Positions 35,685-46,625 are shown, numbered from the stretch's first letter. The stretch is 64,000 bases of DNA from Thermomonas flagellata (GCF_022419185.1 NZ_JAJOZK010000005.1:1-64000); one strand, 5' to 3'. The notes: generated by a model from the sequence alone, not told the origin. Made by a program: numbers and translations.

Positions 35685-36635
35685 TCAGCTGCCCGGCTCG
35701 ACCGCCTCGCTCGGGGCCTGGCTGCGGTGCTGGCGTGCCAGCACCGCCTCGCGGTGCGCGATGTAGGCGGTGGCGGCGAAGATGATCGCCGCGCCGAATG
35801 CGGTCCAACGGTCCAGCGGCTCGCCGAACCACAGCCAGCCGGCCAGCGCGACGATCACCAGCTGCACGAAGCTGATCGGGGTCAGCGCGGAGACCTCGCC
35901 GAGCTTGAGCGCGCGCGTCCACAGCAGCTGGCCGACGGTGCCGAGCACGCCGGCCAGCAACAGCCACAGCCAGGCGATGCCCTGCGGCGTGTGCCAGACC
36001 CACAGCGCCGGCAGCAGCGACAGCGGCACCCAGAACAGGTAGGTCCACAGCACGATGGTGTCGGAGCGGTCGTGGCGGGCCAGCTGCTTGATCTGGATCG
36101 CCACGATCGCGGTGATCACCGCCGCCGCCACCGCCACCAGGGTGCCCGGGGTGAACGCGTGCGACCATGGGCGCACGATCACCAGCACGCCGAGGAAGCC
36201 GGCCGCGACCGCCAGCCAGCGGCGCAGGCGCACGCGCTCGCCCAACAGCAGCACCGCCGCGACGGTCACGAAGATCGGCGAGGAATAGGCCAGCGCCACC
36301 GCCTGCGCCAGCGGCAGGTGGGCGATCGCCCAGAACCCCATCCACATGCTGGCCACGCCGATCAGGCAGCGCACGAAATAGCGCGAGAGCTGGCGGGTGC
36401 GCAGGGTCGCGCGCAGGTGCATGCCCACCGGGGCGCTTGCGCGCAGCGCCGGCCACAGCAGCACCGGCAGCAGCGCCAGCAGCCCGAACAGGTTGCGGAA
36501 GAACGCGACCTCGGCCACCGGCTCGGTGCGCGAGGCCAGGCGGATGCACACCGCCATCAGCCCGAACCCGACGGTGCTGGCCAGCATCAGGCCGGCCGCG
36601 CGCAGCTGCACCGGGGCCGGCGGGCGTGGGCTCAC
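35685..36635 (-). CDS. EamA-family (DMT) transporter
   Basis: A 316-residue integral membrane protein with about ten hydrophobic helices arranged as two EamA repeats (GFWAIAHLPLAQAVALAYSS in the first, RALKLGEVSALTPISFVQLV in the second), the pattern of RhaT/EamA metabolite exporters. Substrate unknown. The GTG start overlaps the murB stop (GTGA), making it the last gene of the pyrD-murB-transporter run. Convergent with the kinase gene 12 bp away. Confidence 0.82.
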   Translation of the reverse strand: MSPRPPAPVQLRAAGLMLASTVGFGLMAVCIRLASRTEPVAEVAFFRNLFGLLALLPVLLWPALRASAPVGMHLRATLRTRQLSRYFVRCLIGVASMWMGFWAIAHLPLAQAVALAYSSPIFVTVAAVLLLGERVRLRRWLAVAAGFLGVLVIVRPWSHAFTPGTLVAVAAAVITAIVAIQIKQLARHDRSDTIVLWTYLFWVPLSLLPALWVWHTPQGIAWLWLLLAGVLGTVGQLLWTRALKLGEVSALTPISFVQLVIVALAGWLWFGEPLDRWTAFGAAIIFAATAYIAHREAVLARQHRSQAPSEAVEPGS

Positions 36636-37678
36636 CACGTGGCTCCGACGATCCGCGGCTCCGGCTCCAGTGCCACGCCGAAGCGTGCCGCCACCGCGGC
36701 CGCGACCTCGCGCGCGAGGGCGAGCAGCTGCGCGCCGCTGGCGGCACCGTGATTGACCAGCACCAGCGCATGGCGGTCGCTGATCCCGGCATCGCCGGCG
36801 CGCGTGCCCTTGCAGCCGGTCTGCTCGATCAGCCACGCCGCGGACAGCTTGCAGCGCCCGTCCGCGGCCGGCCAGTGCGGCAGGTGCGGATGCGCCGCGC
36901 GCAGCGCGGCGGCCTGGGCCGCGGGCACCAGCGGGTTCTTGAAGAAGCTGCCGGCATTGCCGAGTTGCGCCGGATCCGGCAGCTTGCCCCGGCGCAGCGC
37001 GATCACCGCGTCTGCCACCGCGCGCGCGTCCGGCGCGTGGATGCCGCGCGCGGCCAGTTCCTCGCGGATTCCGGCATAGCCCAGCCGCAGCGGCGCGTCG
37101 CGCCGCAACTCCAGTTCCAGCGCGGTCACCACCAGCCCGGCGCCGGCCTGCTTGAACAGGCTGTCGCGGTAGCCGAAGCGGCACTGCGCGCGGTCGAAGC
37201 GGTGCCAGCGCGCGGTCGCCGGGTCGTAGGCCTCGACCGCGTGCACGTGCTCGGCCAGTTCCACCCCATAGGCGCCGATGTTCTGGATCGGCGCGGCGCC
37301 CACGCTGCCGGGGATCAAGGCCAGGTTCTCCAGCCCGCGCAGCCCGCGTGCCAGGGTCCACTCCACCAGCGCATGCCAGCCGGCGCCGGCTTCGGCGCGC
37401 ACGCGCGCGCAGGTGCCGTCGTCCGCGACCAGCGCGATCGCATCGCTGCGCAGCTGCAGCAGGGGTGGGGTGCGCGTTGCGGCCAAGAGCAGGTTGCTGC
37501 CGCCGCCCAGCACCAGCGGCGGGGCCGCGCGCAGTTCCGCCAGCGTGAACGCCGCCGGCAGCGCGGCCGCGTCCAGCACCTCCACCAGCAGCGGCGCGGT
37601 GGCCTCGACGCCGAAGGTGTTGCGCGTGCGCAGCGGCACCTCGTGCGCCAGGCGCAGGCCCGGGGCGGCTGCGCTCAT
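36632..37678 (-). CDS. murB: UDP-N-acetylenolpyruvoylglucosamine reductase
   Basis: Flavoenzyme reducing the enolpyruvyl group to make UDP-MurNAc for peptidoglycan. 348 residues of type I Mur[13 protein letters not shown] loop [37 protein letters not shown] with the active-site Arg/Tyr region, [10 protein letters not shown] with the catalytic Ser, and C-terminal EPEPRIVG with the catalytic Glu. ATG overlaps the pyrD stop (ATGA). Confidence 0.94.
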   Translation of the reverse strand: MSAAAPGLRLAHEVPLRTRNTFGVEATAPLLVEVLDAAALPAAFTLAELRAAPPLVLGGGSNLLLAATRTPPLLQLRSDAIALVADDGTCARVRAEAGAGWHALVEWTLARGLRGLENLALIPGSVGAAPIQNIGAYGVELAEHVHAVEAYDPATARWHRFDRAQCRFGYRDSLFKQAGAGLVVTALELELRRDAPLRLGYAGIREELAARGIHAPDARAVADAVIALRRGKLPDPAQLGNAGSFFKNPLVPAAQAAALRAAHPHLPHWPAADGRCKLSAAWLIEQTGCKGTRAGDAGISDRHALVLVNHGAASGAQLLALAREVAAAVAARFGVALEPEPRIVGATW

Positions 37679-38730
37679 GCGTTCGGCACCAGGCCGCGGC
37701 TGGGGGCCTCCTTGCGCCGGCGCAGCGCCTCCACGCACTCGCCGACCAGTGCCGGGCCGCGGTAGACGAGCCCGGTGTAGAGCTGCACCAGCACCGCGCC
37801 GGCGGTCTGCTTGGTGGCGGCGTCGGCGCCGTGCAGGATGCCGCCGACCCCGACCAGCGGGATCTGCTCGGGCAAGCGCGTGCGCAGCATGCGCAGGACC
37901 GCGGTGGACTTGCCCATCAGCGGCGCGCCGGACAGCCCGCCGGCCTGGTCGGCGTGGCGCAGGCCGCCGATGCCGGGGCGCGCGGTGGTGGTGTTGGTGG
38001 CGATCACCCCGTCCACCTGGAGGTCGCCGAGCACCCGGCCGGCGGCGTCGATGTCGCTGTCGGACAGGTCCGGCGCGATCTTGACGAGCACCGGCACGCG
38101 CCGCCCGTGGCGCGCGGCCAGGCGCTCCTGCTCCTCGCGCAGGATCGCGACCAGCCGGCGCAGCGCCTGCTCCTCCTGCAGCTCGCGCAGGCCGGCGGTG
38201 TTGGGCGAGGAGATGTTGACGGTGACGTAGTCCGCCAGCGGATACACCTTGCGCAGGCAGTGCAGGTAGTCGAGCGCGGCCTCGTCGTTCGGGGTGTCCT
38301 TGTTCTTGCCGATGTTGATGCCGAGCAGCCCGCCGCGGCGCTGCGCGCGCGCGACGTTGCGCACCAGCGCGTCCACCCCGTCGTTGTTGAAGCCCATGCG
38401 GTTGATCAGCGCCTGTGCCTGCGGCAGGCGGAACAGGCGCGGGCGCGGGTTGCCGGGCTGCGGGCGCGGGGTGACGGTGCCGACCTCGACGAAGCCGAAG
38501 CCGAGCGCCAGCAGCGCGTCCACGTGGGCGCCGTTCTTGTCCAGCCCGGCGGCGAGGCCGACCGGATTGGGGAAGGTCAGCCCGAACGCGCGGGTCGGCA
38601 GCGGCGCCGGCGGCTGCCCGAGCAGCCCGCCCAGCCCGGTCCGCCGCAGCAGGTCCAGCCCGCCGAGGCCGAGCGCATGGGCGCGCTCGGGGTCGAGGGC
38701 GAACAGCAGCGGGCGCAGCAGGCCGTACAC
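37675..38730 (-). CDS. pyrD: Dihydroorotate dehydrogenase (quinone), class 2
   Basis: Membrane-associated FMN enzyme oxidising dihydroorotate to orotate with quinone. 351 residues: N-terminal amphipathic extension ([20 protein letters not shown]) typical of class 2, [24 protein letters not shown], catalytic Ser in [15 protein letters not shown], and FMN-phosphate loops VGVGGILHG and [14 protein letters not shown] start 4 nt after the small DUF4190-like gene. Followed by overlapping murB. Confidence 0.95.
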   Translation of the reverse strand: MYGLLRPLLFALDPERAHALGLGGLDLLRRTGLGGLLGQPPAPLPTRAFGLTFPNPVGLAAGLDKNGAHVDALLALGFGFVEVGTVTPRPQPGNPRPRLFRLPQAQALINRMGFNNDGVDALVRNVARAQRRGGLLGINIGKNKDTPNDEAALDYLHCLRKVYPLADYVTVNISSPNTAGLRELQEEQALRRLVAILREEQERLAARHGRRVPVLVKIAPDLSDSDIDAAGRVLGDLQVDGVIATNTTTARPGIGGLRHADQAGGLSGAPLMGKSTAVLRMLRTRLPEQIPLVGVGGILHGADAATKQTAGAVLVQLYTGLVYRGPALVGECVEALRRRKEAPSRGLVPNA

Positions 38731-38734
38731 GCGC

Positions 38735-39025
38735 TCAGTGGTGGGCGGCGAAGGCGAGGAAGGCCGCCAGTCCGCCGAAGAACAGCACCACCGCGGCCAC
38801 CGCCAGCACCGCCAGCGCGATCGACAGCCAGCCCAGCACCAGCCCGGCCACCGCCAGGCCGTCGCCGTCGAGCCGGTCCGGGGCGCGCCGGATCTCGCTG
38901 CGCGCCATGTGCCCGGTGATCACCGCGGCGATGCTGCCCAGGAACGGCAGCAGGGTCCAGCCGAGGATCCCGGCGATCAGGCTGACCACGGCCAGGCTGC
39001 TGGTCTGGCGGATGCTGGCGTTCAT
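38735..39025 (-). CDS. Small two-helix membrane protein (DUF4190-like)
   Basis: 96 residues with two hydrophobic helices: [20 protein letters not shown] and a second near 60-92. Between them lies the conserved [14 protein letters not shown] loop typical of DUF4190 proteins. Function of the family is unknown. Sits between the aldehyde dehydrogenase and pyrD genes on the same strand, with 4 nt to pyrD. Confidence 0.8.
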   Translation of the reverse strand: MNASIRQTSSLAVVSLIAGILGWTLLPFLGSIAAVITGHMARSEIRRAPDRLDGDGLAVAGLVLGWLSIALAVLAVAAVVLFFGGLAAFLAFAAHH

Positions 39026-39056
39026 CGCGGCGGCTCCCCTCGCAGGCGCTGGCGGT

Positions 39057-40589
39057 TCACAGGTCGAACTTGATGCCCTGGGCCAGCGGCAGGGCGTCGG
39101 AGTAGTTGATGGTATTCGTTTGCCGGCGCATGTACGCCTTCCACGCGTCGGAGCCGGACTCGCGGCCGCCGCCGGTGTCCTTCTCGCCGCCGAACGCGCC
39201 GCCGATCTCGGCGCCGCTGGTGCCGATGTTGACGTTGGCGATGCCGCAGTCGCTGCCGGCCGCCGACAGGAACGCCTCGGCGCGCTTGAGGTTCTGGGTG
39301 AAGATCGCCGACGACAGGCCCTGCGGCACCGCGTTCTGCATCGCGATGGCCTCGTCCAGCTCCTTGTACTTCATCACGTACAGGATCGGCGCGAAAGTTT
39401 CGTGCTGGACCACCGGGGTATCGTTGGCCAGGCCGGTGATGATGGTCGGCAGCACGAAGAAGCCGGGGCGGTCGAGCGCCGCGCCGCCGGTCTCGACCTT
39501 GCCGCCGGCCGCGCGCGCCTGCGCGATCGCGTCCAGGTAGGCGTCGACCGCGGCGCGGTTGTTGAGCGGGCCCATCAGGTTGCGCGGGTCGGTGGGGTCG
39601 CCGATCTTCTGCTCGACCTGCTTGTAGGCCGCGACCAGGCGTGCGAGCACCTCGTCGTAGCGGCTCTCGTGGACCAGCAGGCGGCGGGTGGTGGTGCAGC
39701 GCTGGCCGGCGGTGCCGACCGCGCCGAACACGATCGCCGGGATCGCCAGCGCCAGGTCGGCGGTCTCGTCCACGATGATCGCGTTGTTGCCGCCCAGCTC
39801 CAGCAGCGAGCGGCCGAGCCGGCGCGCGACCCGCTCACCGACCACGCGCCCGACCTGGGTGCTGCCGGTGAAGCTGATCAGCGGCACCCGGCGGTCGTCC
39901 ACCAGCGCGGTGGCCAGCTCGGTGCCGGCATCGTTGAACAGGAAGAAAATGTCCGGGAAGCCGCCGGCGCGCAGCGCCTCGTTGCAGATCTTCATGCTGG
40001 CGATCGCCGACAGCGGCACCTTGGGCGAGGGCTTCCACAGGCTGATGTCGCCGCACACCGCGGCGATGAAGCTGTTCCAGGCCCACACCGCGACCGGGAA
40101 GTTGAACGCGCTGATGATCCCGACCAGCCCGAGCGGGTGCCATTGCTCGTACATGCGGTGGCCGGGGCGCTCGCTGTGCATCGACAGGCCGTAGAGCTGG
40201 CGCGACAGCCCGACCGCGAAGTCGCCGATGTCGATCATCTCCTGCACCTCGCCGTCGCCCTCGGGCTTGGACTTGCCCATCTCCAGCGCGACCAGCGAGC
40301 CGAGCGCGTCCTTGTGCCGGCGCAGGGCGTCCGCGCACAGGCGGATCGCCTCGCCGCGGCGCGGCGCCGGGGTGGTGCGCCAGACCTTGAACGCGGCCTG
40401 GGCGCGCTCGACGATGCACTCGTAGTCGGCGCGCGAGGACGCATGCACCCGCGCCAGCACCTCGCCGGTGGTCGGGTTGACCGGTTCCAGCACCCCGGCG
40501 TCGGTGGTGCGCGACCACTCGCCGTGGCCGAGGTAGGTGCCGGATTCGACGTCGTTCAGGCCGAGGGCTGCGAGGACGGGGTGGGGCAT
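39057..40589 (-). CDS. Aldehyde dehydrogenase, family 7 (alpha-aminoadipic semialdehyde type)
   Basis: 510 residues matching ALDH7/AmaB length. Motifs: oxyanion and NAD region [31 protein letters not shown], general base Glu in [10 protein letters not shown], catalytic Cys in [18 protein letters not shown], and the ALDH7-specific C-terminus [19 protein letters not shown]. Oxidises L-aminoadipate semialdehyde (lysine breakdown) and other aldehydes. The substrate is inferred from family. The ATG follows a GGAG site. Lies downstream of tRNA-Arg on the same strand. Confidence 0.9.
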   Translation of the reverse strand: MPHPVLAALGLNDVESGTYLGHGEWSRTTDAGVLEPVNPTTGEVLARVHASSRADYECIVERAQAAFKVWRTTPAPRRGEAIRLCADALRRHKDALGSLVALEMGKSKPEGDGEVQEMIDIGDFAVGLSRQLYGLSMHSERPGHRMYEQWHPLGLVGIISAFNFPVAVWAWNSFIAAVCGDISLWKPSPKVPLSAIASMKICNEALRAGGFPDIFFLFNDAGTELATALVDDRRVPLISFTGSTQVGRVVGERVARRLGRSLLELGGNNAIIVDETADLALAIPAIVFGAVGTAGQRCTTTRRLLVHESRYDEVLARLVAAYKQVEQKIGDPTDPRNLMGPLNNRAAVDAYLDAIAQARAAGGKVETGGAALDRPGFFVLPTIITGLANDTPVVQHETFAPILYVMKYKELDEAIAMQNAVPQGLSSAIFTQNLKRAEAFLSAAGSDCGIANVNIGTSGAEIGGAFGGEKDTGGGRESGSDAWKAYMRRQTNTINYSDALPLAQGIKFDL

Positions 40590-40667
40590 GGCGGACTCCG
40601 GGATGAAAGGCAAACGGCATGGCGGCGGCGCCGCCGTGGACGGGGGCGGCGTGCGCCCGTGCTGCGG

Positions 40668-40744
40668 TGGCGGCCCCGACACGATTCGAACGTGCGACCT
40701 TCCCCTTAGGAGGGGGACGCTCTATCCAGCTGAGCTACGAGGCC
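40668..40744 (-). tRNA. tRNA-Arg (anticodon CCT)
   Basis: A full 77-nt cloverleaf can be folded by eye. Acceptor GGCCTCG pairs with CGGGGCC, D-arm TAGCTCAGCTGGATAGAGC, anticodon loop CTCCTAA gives CCT (reads AGG). The T-arm has GTTCGAATC, and CCA is encoded after discriminator G. It precedes the ALDH7 gene by 78 bp with no clear terminator. Confidence 0.95.
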
Positions 40745-40754
40745 TGGCGCGGCC

Positions 40755-40784
40755 ATTATCGCAGTGGCCGCGCCTGCCGGCCAA
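40755..40784 (-). promoter_or_regulatory. Promoter of tRNA-Arg(CCT)
   Basis: On the minus strand TTGGCC (40779-40784), an 18-nt spacer and GATAAT (40755-40760). The -10 ends 10 nt before the mature tRNA 5' end, the usual distance for a tRNA transcript start plus a few leader bases. Confidence 0.6.
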
Positions 40785-40835
40785 TCCGACCACGCGGCCG
40801 ACGGATCGCCGGGGGAATCCGGCGGATCGCCAGGC

Positions 40836-42134
40836 TCACCATGCCCGCAGCAGGGCCTGCAGCGCGGCCAGGTCGTTCGCCAGCGGCTCGGCCTGCGCTG
40901 GGCGCGCCAGCATCGCCGCGAGCGCGGGCGGCGGCGGCACCGGCATCTCCAGCAGCGGCTCCACCACCTCCGGGAACTTGGCCGGGTGCGCGGTCGCGAC
41001 CACCGCCCAATGCCCGCCCTCGCCGCGCGCGCGCAGGCGGTCGAGCACCTCCGCCGCGCAGGCGGTGTGCGGGCACACGACCTGGCCGCGGCGGGCGTGG
41101 GTGCGCACGATCGCGGCGCGGATGCCGGCATCGTCCACGGCCTCGGCGGTCAGCTCGCGGCGCAGCGCGGCCGGATCCGGGTACAGCGCCTGCAGCCGCT
41201 CGAAGTTGCTGGGCGCGCCCACGTCCATGGCGTTGGCGAGGGTGGCGAGGCTCGCGCGCGGGCGGTAGTCGCCGCCGGCGAAGAACTCCGGCAGCACGCT
41301 GTTGGCATTGCTGGCCAGCACGATCCGCCCCAGCGGCAGCCCGATCCGGCGCGCCAGCAGCGCGGCCAATGCGTTGCCGAGGTTGCCGGTGGGCACCACC
41401 AGGTGCAGCGGGGCGGCATGCGCGCGCCAGTGGACCAGCGCGGCGTGCGCGTAGTAGGCCATCTGCGGCAGCAGGCGGCCGAGGCTGATGCTGTTGGCCG
41501 AGCCCAGCGGCACTTCGGCGCGCAGGCCGGCATCGGCCAGCACCGCCTTGGCCAGCCGCTGGCAGTCGTCGAAGCTGCCCGCCACCCGCAGCGCGCGCAC
41601 GTTGCCGCCGAAGCTGCCGAGCTGGTGCGCCTGGCGCGGCGATACCCGGCCGTCCGGGTACAGGATCAGCACCCGCAGCCCCGGCTGCCCGTGGAAGGCG
41701 GCGCCGACCGCTGCGCCGGTGTCGCCGGAGGTCGCCACCACGATCGTCAACGGGCGTCCGGCTGGCGTGCGCGGCAGGGCCGTGAGGCAGCCGGCCAGGA
41801 AGCTCGCGCCATAGTCCTTGAACGCCGCGGTCGGGCCGTGGAACAGCTCCAGCAGGAAATCGCCGTCGGCCCCGAACGGGCACAGCGGCGCCGGCACCGC
41901 GAAGGCGCGCGCGCAGATGCCCGGCAGCGCCGGGGCCAGCGCGTCGCCGGCGAACAGCGGCGCCAGCAGGCGGGTGGCGACCGCGGGCAGGTCGGCGTCG
42001 GCGGCGAAGGCCGCCGCGTCCAGCCGCGGCCACGCCTCCGGCAGGTACAGCCCGCCGTCCGGCGCCAGCCCGGCGGCGATCGCCTCGGCCAGGCCGGCCG
42101 CCGGGGCCCGTCCGCGCGTGCTGTACACCCTCAT
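40836..42134 (-). CDS. thrC: Threonine synthase
   Basis: PLP enzyme converting O-phosphohomoserine to threonine. 432 residues of the proteobacterial long form: MRVYSTRG start, PLP Lys in [28 protein letters not shown] phosphate loop, and [18 protein letters not shown] overlaps the thrB stop (ATGA). Last gene of thrABC. A tRNA promoter lies just beyond its stop. Confidence 0.95.
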   Translation of the reverse strand: MRVYSTRGRAPAAGLAEAIAAGLAPDGGLYLPEAWPRLDAAAFAADADLPAVATRLLAPLFAGDALAPALPGICARAFAVPAPLCPFGADGDFLLELFHGPTAAFKDYGASFLAGCLTALPRTPAGRPLTIVVATSGDTGAAVGAAFHGQPGLRVLILYPDGRVSPRQAHQLGSFGGNVRALRVAGSFDDCQRLAKAVLADAGLRAEVPLGSANSISLGRLLPQMAYYAHAALVHWRAHAAPLHLVVPTGNLGNALAALLARRIGLPLGRIVLASNANSVLPEFFAGGDYRPRASLATLANAMDVGAPSNFERLQALYPDPAALRRELTAEAVDDAGIRAAIVRTHARRGQVVCPHTACAAEVLDRLRARGEGGHWAVVATAHPAKFPEVVEPLLEMPVPPPPALAAMLARPAQAEPLANDLAALQALLRAW

Positions 42135-43060
42135 GCCAGTAGCCGCGCGCCGGGCGCGGCGATCGGGGTCAGGTGCACGTCGCAGGCCAGCTCGGCCGCG
42201 GCGAACGCGGCGGCCATGGCGTCCGCCGCCGCCTGCGCGCCGGCGCGGTGCTCGCACCAGGCGAACACGCTCGGCCCGGCGCCGGAGATGCTGGCGCCGA
42301 GCGCGCCGGCCGCCAGCGCAGCCTCCTGCACCGCACGGAAGCCGGCGATCAGCGGCGCCCGCCGCGGCTCCACCAGCACGTCGCGCAGGCCGGCGCGCAC
42401 CAGCTCGGGATCGCCGCGCTCGCAGCCGAGCAGCACCTGGGCGAGGTTGGCCGACTGCGCCACGAACTCGCGCAGGGCATAGCCGCCCTGCAGCACCTCG
42501 CGCGCGCGCCGGGTCTCCAGCACCGCATGCGGATGCACCACGGCGGCGTGCCACTCCGCCGGCACCCGCACCGGCGTCACCCGCGCCGCGGTCGCCAGCA
42601 CCAGCCCGCCGAGCAGCATCGGGCCGACGTTGTCGCCGTGCAGGCCGCCGCTGGCGACGACTTCGCCGGCCAGCGCGTACGGATACAGCGCCTCCACCGG
42701 CAGCGGCGCGTCCAGCAGTGCGTTGGCGGCGACCAGCGCGGCCACGCAGGAGGCGGCCGAGCCGCCCAGCCCGGAGCCGAGCGGCAGCCCCTTGTCCAGT
42801 TCCAGCTCGAACCCGAACGGCAGCCGCAGCGCGCCGCGCAGGGCGATCAGCGCCTGCCCGGCGGTGTTGCGCTCCGGCTGCAGCGGCAGGGTGGTGACGC
42901 TGCCGCGGATCGCGGCGATCCGCACTTCGGGGGCGTCGATCCGACGCACCGTGGCGACGTCGCCGATGCCGGCGATGGGATGGCCGAGGATGTCGAATCC
43001 GACCGCGACGTTGCCGACCGACCCGGGCGCGAACGCGCGCGCCTGCGCCGGCGGGCTCAC
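42131..43060 (-). CDS. thrB: Homoserine kinase
   Basis: GHMP-fold kinase phosphorylating homoserine. 309 residues: N-terminal [20 protein letters not shown] loop [20 protein letters not shown], and C-terminal [14 protein letters not shown]. The start is a GTG overlapping the thrA stop (GTGA). No ATG is available near the family N-terminus. Middle gene of thrABC. Confidence 0.95.
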   Translation of the reverse strand: MSPPAQARAFAPGSVGNVAVGFDILGHPIAGIGDVATVRRIDAPEVRIAAIRGSVTTLPLQPERNTAGQALIALRGALRLPFGFELELDKGLPLGSGLGGSAASCVAALVAANALLDAPLPVEALYPYALAGEVVASGGLHGDNVGPMLLGGLVLATAARVTPVRVPAEWHAAVVHPHAVLETRRAREVLQGGYALREFVAQSANLAQVLLGCERGDPELVRAGLRDVLVEPRRAPLIAGFRAVQEAALAAGALGASISGAGPSVFAWCEHRAGAQAAADAMAAAFAAAELACDVHLTPIAAPGARLLA

Positions 43061-45549
43061 AGGCGCGCTCCCAGCGCCGCGCACAGCCGCAGCAGGTCGG
43101 AGAACACCCCGGCGGCGGTGACCTCCGGGCCGGCACCCGGCCCCTGCACGATCAGCGGATTGGCGTGGTAGCGGCGGGTGGTGAACTGCACGCAGTTGTC
43201 GGTCAGTCGCAGATGGGCGAAGGCATGGTCGGCCGGCAGGATGCGCAGCGCAACCCCGGCGCGGCCGTCGGCGTCCAGATGCGCCACGTAGCGCAGCACG
43301 CCGCCCTGCGCGCGCGCCGTCTCCAGGCGCGCTTGCATCGGTGCATCCATCGCCTCCAGCGCGGCCATGAAGCCGTCGCGGTCGGCGCTGCGCAGGGCCT
43401 CGGGCACCAGGCTTTCGACCGTGACGTCCTCCAGCGACAGCGGCAGCCCGGCCTCGCGCGCGAGGATGACCAGCTTGCGCGCCACGTCGGTGCCGGACAG
43501 GTCGTCGCGCGGGTCCGGCTCGGTGTAGCCCAGCGCGTGCGCCTGCCGCACCAGTTCGGAGAACGGGGTGCGGCCGTCGTGGCGGTTGAACAGCCAGGCC
43601 AGGGTGCCGGAGAACAGGCCGTCCACCGCCAGCAACTGGTCGCCGGTGTCCAGCAGGTCGCGCAGGGTGGAGATCACCGGCAGCCCGGCGCCGACCGTGG
43701 CCTCGTAGCGGAAGCGCGCGCCGCTGCGCGCCTGCGCGGCGCGGATCGCGCGGTAGCGCGCCAGCGGGCCGGCCCCCGCCTGCTTGTTCGGGGTGATCAC
43801 GTGGATGCCGGCGGCCAGCCAGTCGGCGTAGTGCGCGGCGACCGCGTCGCTGGCGCTGCAGTCCACGATCACCGCGTGCGGCAGGTGGCTGTCCAGCAGG
43901 TGGCGGGCCAGCGCGGGCAGGTCGGTGGCGCGCGCCTGCGCCGGGTCCATGCGCGCACGCCAGTCGGCGCCGTCGCCGTGGGCGAAGGTCCACATCCGCC
44001 GGCTGCCGGCCAGCGCGCGCAGGCGCAGGTCCACGTTGGCCTCGCGGCGCAGGCGCGGCAGCGCCTCCTGGATCTGGTCGAGCAGGGCTGCGCCGACCTT
44101 GCCGGGGCCGATCACCGCCAGCGCGATGGTCTGCGGCGACAGCCAGAACGCGGCGTGCGCGGCGCGCAGCGCGCGCGCACCGTCGGCGGCGGCGATCGCC
44201 ACCGAGATGTTGCGCTCGGACGCACCCTGCGCGATCGCGCGGATGTTGACCCGCGCCCGCGCCAGCGCGCCGAACAGCTGCGCCGCCACCCCGGGGGTGC
44301 CGGCCATGCCGTCGCCGACCGCGGCCAGCACGCTGATCCCGGCCAGCGCCTCCACGCCCTGCACCTGGCCGCAGGCCAGCTCGCGCGCGAACGCCTCGCG
44401 CAGGGCCGCCTGCGCGGCCTGCGCATCGGGTGCGCGCACCACCGCGCAGATCGAGTGCTCGGAGCTGCCCTGCGAGATCATCACCACCGACACCCCGGCC
44501 CGGTGCAGCGCGGCGAACATGCGCTCGGCGGTGCCCGGCACCCCGATCAGGCCGGCGCCCTCCAGGCTCACCAGCGCCAGCTGCTCGTTGAGGGTCAGGC
44601 CCTTGACCGGGCCGCTGGCATCGCCGCGGGCGTCGATCCGGGTGCCGGGGAAGCCGGGGTTGAAGGTGTTGCGGATGAGGATCGGCAGGTCGCGCGCGAT
44701 CGCCGGGGTCATGGTCTGTGGGTGGATCACCTTGGCCCCGAAATAGGCCAGCTCGCAGGCCTCGCGATAGCTCATCGCCGCCAGCGGCACCGCCTCCGGC
44801 ACCACCCGCGGGTCGGCCGACAGCACGCCGTCGACGTCGGTCCAGATGTGCAGCTCGGCGGCCTCGAACAGGACTGCGAAGATCGCCCCGGAGTAGTCGC
44901 TGCCGTTGCGGCCGAGCACGGTCGGCAGGCCGTCCGGCCCGGCCGCCACGAACCCGGTGGCGACCACCCGCGGCTGCGAGTGCGCCTGCCGCCACGCGGC
45001 TAGGCGCGCGCGGCTGGCGTCCCAATCCACGATCGCGCCCAGCTCGCCATGGCGCACCTGCAGCACGCTGCGCGCATCCAGCCAGGCGTAGTCCGCGCCG
45101 AACGCCTGCAGGTGCGCCTGCAGCAGGCGCGAGGACAGCACTTCGCCGAGGCCGTGGATGCGCTCCAGCGCGGCACGCCCGGGTTCGCGCAGCAGGCCGA
45201 CCGCGCGCAGCAGCTCGCCCAGCTCGGCGAACTGTGCGTCCAGCCAGGCGTGCAGCGGGTGGCTCGGCCCGAGCAGGGAGTCCGCGGCGGCGCGATGGCG
45301 GGCATGCAGCGCCTCCAGCGCGGGCGCCCACTCGCCGCCGCTGCGCGCAGCATCGGCCAGCGCGATCAAGGCGTCGGTGACCCCGGCCATCGCCGAGGCG
45401 ACCACTACTTGTTGCGGTTCCGGCGCGTCCTGCAGCAGGCGGGCGACGTGGGCGATCCGCCCGGCATCGGCGAGCGAGCTGCCGCCGAACTTGTGGGCGC
45501 GGCAGGGCACGGCGGCGGGCGGAGGGGCGGGGGCATCGGCGGCGGGCAT
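43057..45549 (-). CDS. thrA: Bifunctional aspartokinase/homoserine dehydrogenase I
   Basis: First and third steps from aspartate to homoserine. 830 residues: aspartokinase (about 15-300; [37 protein letters not shown]), two ACT regulatory repeats (about 320-470) and NAD(P) homoserine dehydrogenase (about 475-830; [18 protein letters not shown]-type [42 protein letters not shown]). The chosen ATG is preceded by a CCTGGAG ribosome site. Expression is probably set by the thr attenuator immediately upstream. Confidence 0.96.
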   Translation of the reverse strand: MPAADAPAPPPAAVPCRAHKFGGSSLADAGRIAHVARLLQDAPEPQQVVVASAMAGVTDALIALADAARSGGEWAPALEALHARHRAAADSLLGPSHPLHAWLDAQFAELGELLRAVGLLREPGRAALERIHGLGEVLSSRLLQAHLQAFGADYAWLDARSVLQVRHGELGAIVDWDASRARLAAWRQAHSQPRVVATGFVAAGPDGLPTVLGRNGSDYSGAIFAVLFEAAELHIWTDVDGVLSADPRVVPEAVPLAAMSYREACELAYFGAKVIHPQTMTPAIARDLPILIRNTFNPGFPGTRIDARGDASGPVKGLTLNEQLALVSLEGAGLIGVPGTAERMFAALHRAGVSVVMISQGSSEHSICAVVRAPDAQAAQAALREAFARELACGQVQGVEALAGISVLAAVGDGMAGTPGVAAQLFGALARARVNIRAIAQGASERNISVAIAAADGARALRAAHAAFWLSPQTIALAVIGPGKVGAALLDQIQEALPRLRREANVDLRLRALAGSRRMWTFAHGDGADWRARMDPAQARATDLPALARHLLDSHLPHAVIVDCSASDAVAAHYADWLAAGIHVITPNKQAGAGPLARYRAIRAAQARSGARFRYEATVGAGLPVISTLRDLLDTGDQLLAVDGLFSGTLAWLFNRHDGRTPFSELVRQAHALGYTEPDPRDDLSGTDVARKLVILAREAGLPLSLEDVTVESLVPEALRSADRDGFMAALEAMDAPMQARLETARAQGGVLRYVAHLDADGRAGVALRILPADHAFAHLRLTDNCVQFTTRRYHANPLIVQGPGAGPEVTAAGVFSDLLRLCAALGARL

Positions 45550-45594
45550 CGTCGGCTCCAGGAGGGGCCTGCCTCGCGTTCGCGCCGGGTGCCG

Positions 45595-45676
45595 TGGCCC
45601 CGTCGCTGTTCGCGGTGCGGGGCCATGGCGGGGAGGGATCATCCGGGCATGGGCGACCGCACCGGGCGGCGGGTGC
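45595..45676 (-). promoter_or_regulatory. Threonine-operon attenuator (competing hairpins)
   Basis: On the minus strand three mutually exclusive pairings follow the leader-peptide Thr codons. (1:2) GCACC (45672-45676) pairs with GGTGC (45659-45663). (2:3) CGGTGCGG (45657-45664) pairs with CCGCACCG (45613-45620). (3:4) TGGCCCCG (45618-45625) pairs with CGGGGCCA (45595-45602), a perfect 8-bp stem with a 15-nt loop. 2:3 and 3:4 share 45618-45620, so forming one blocks the other. Unlike a classical terminator, the 3:4 stem has no T run after it. Confidence 0.65.
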
Positions 45677-45722
45677 CGGTACCGGTGGTAATGGTCGCGC
45701 CGTGGGCCGTGCGGATGGGCAT
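45639..45722 (-). CDS. thrL: thr operon leader peptide
   Basis: A 27-residue peptide with sequence [19 protein letters not shown] followed by PVRSPMPG. Residues 10-17 (TITTGTGT) hold five Thr and one Ile codon, and the Ile is ATT, unusual in this GC-rich DNA. It lies 90 nt upstream of thrA, in the position and composition of E. coli thrL, whose translation senses charged tRNA-Thr and tRNA-Ile. No Shine-Dalgarno precedes the ATG. Too short for ordinary gene callers. Strong by context, unproven as a translated peptide. Confidence 0.75.
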   Translation of the reverse strand: MPIRTAHGATITTGTGTRRPVRSPMPG

Positions 45723-45728
45723 GCGCGG

Positions 45729-45758
45729 ACTGTGCGGGGGCGCGCGCGGCAGTGTCAA
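45729..45758 (-). promoter_or_regulatory. Promoter of the thr operon
   Basis: Minus strand: consensus TTGACA (45753-45758), 18-nt spacer, CACAGT (45729-45734). With 7 nt from -10 to +1, the start falls on the A of the thrL ATG at 45722. Confidence 0.6.
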
Positions 45759-45842
45759 CTTTGGTTGCGCGGGCAACGGCGGCGCGCGGGCGGGCTGGCG
45801 CCGGCCGTTATATCCTGTCCCGCCCATCGTCGGCGCCTGCCC

Positions 45843-46625
45843 ATGCGCTTCGTGCATTCCTTTTGGCTGCGTTCGCTGTGTCTGCTCGCCGGCCTGCTGC
45901 TGGCCGGGGCCGCCAGCGCCGGCGCGCTCACGGTGGCCGCGGCCGCCGATCTCAAGTTCGCGCTGGACGAGATCGTCGCCGCTTACCGCAAGGCGCACCC
46001 GCAGGACCGCATCCAGGTGGTGTACGGCTCCTCCGGCAAGTTCCACACCCAGATCCAGCAGGGTGCGCCCTACGATCTCTTCTTCTCGGCCGACATCGCC
46101 TACCCGCAGGCGCTGGTGCGCGACGGCCACGCGCTGGCGCCGGTGCGGCCGTACGCGTTCGGCCGGATCGTGCTGTGGAGCCGCAGCCGCGACGCCAGCC
46201 GGATGACCCTGGCCAGCCTCACCGATCCGGCGATCCGGCGGATCGCGATCGCCAATCCCAAGCACGCGCCCTACGGCAAGCGCGCGGAGGAGGCGCTGCG
46301 CGCCGCCGGGCTGTGGGAGCGAGTGCAGCCGAAGCTGGTATTCGGCGAGAACGTCGCGCAGACCGCGCAGTTCGTGCAGACCGGCAATGCCGACGTCGGC
46401 ATCATCGCGCTGTCGCTGGCGCTCAGCCCGGTGCTGGCGCGCGAGGGCGGGCACTGGACCATCCCGGACCGTCTGCACGCGCCGCTCGAGCAGGGCTATG
46501 TGATCACCCGGCGCGCGGCGGACAATCCGACGGCGCGCCAGTTCGCCGCCTACATGGCCAGCCCGGCCGCGCGCGCGGTGATGGCGCGCTACGGCTTCGT
46601 ACTGCCGGGCGAACCGGTGCGCTGA
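45843..46625 (+). CDS. modA: Molybdate ABC transporter, periplasmic binding protein
   Basis: 260 residues with a Sec signal peptide ([16 protein letters not shown]) and the ModA fold: [38 protein letters not shown] with the oxyanion-binding Ser/Ser-Gly, [17 protein letters not shown] and [11 protein letters not shown]. Captures molybdate (or tungstate) in the periplasm for ModBC. CGTTATAT at 45806-45813 resembles half of a ModE box but is equally a -10. No modE is in the window. Confidence 0.93.
   Translation: MRFVHSFWLRSLCLLAGLLLAGAASAGALTVAAAADLKFALDEIVAAYRKAHPQDRIQVVYGSSGKFHTQIQQGAPYDLFFSADIAYPQALVRDGHALAPVRPYAFGRIVLWSRSRDASRMTLASLTDPAIRRIAIANPKHAPYGKRAEEALRAAGLWERVQPKLVFGENVAQTAQFVQTGNADVGIIALSLALSPVLAREGGHWTIPDRLHAPLEQGYVITRRAADNPTARQFAAYMASPAARAVMARYGFVLPGEPVR

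Noticed and set aside
40590-40667. GC-rich palindrome (GGCGGCGGCGCCGCC) downstream of tRNA-Arg as its terminator
   Set aside because: No T run follows on the minus strand, and simple GCC repeats of this kind are common in this DNA.
45806-45813. CGTTATAT as a ModE-binding site of modA
   Set aside because: Only one half-site is present, with no inverted partner at the expected spacing, and it is equally a -10 element.
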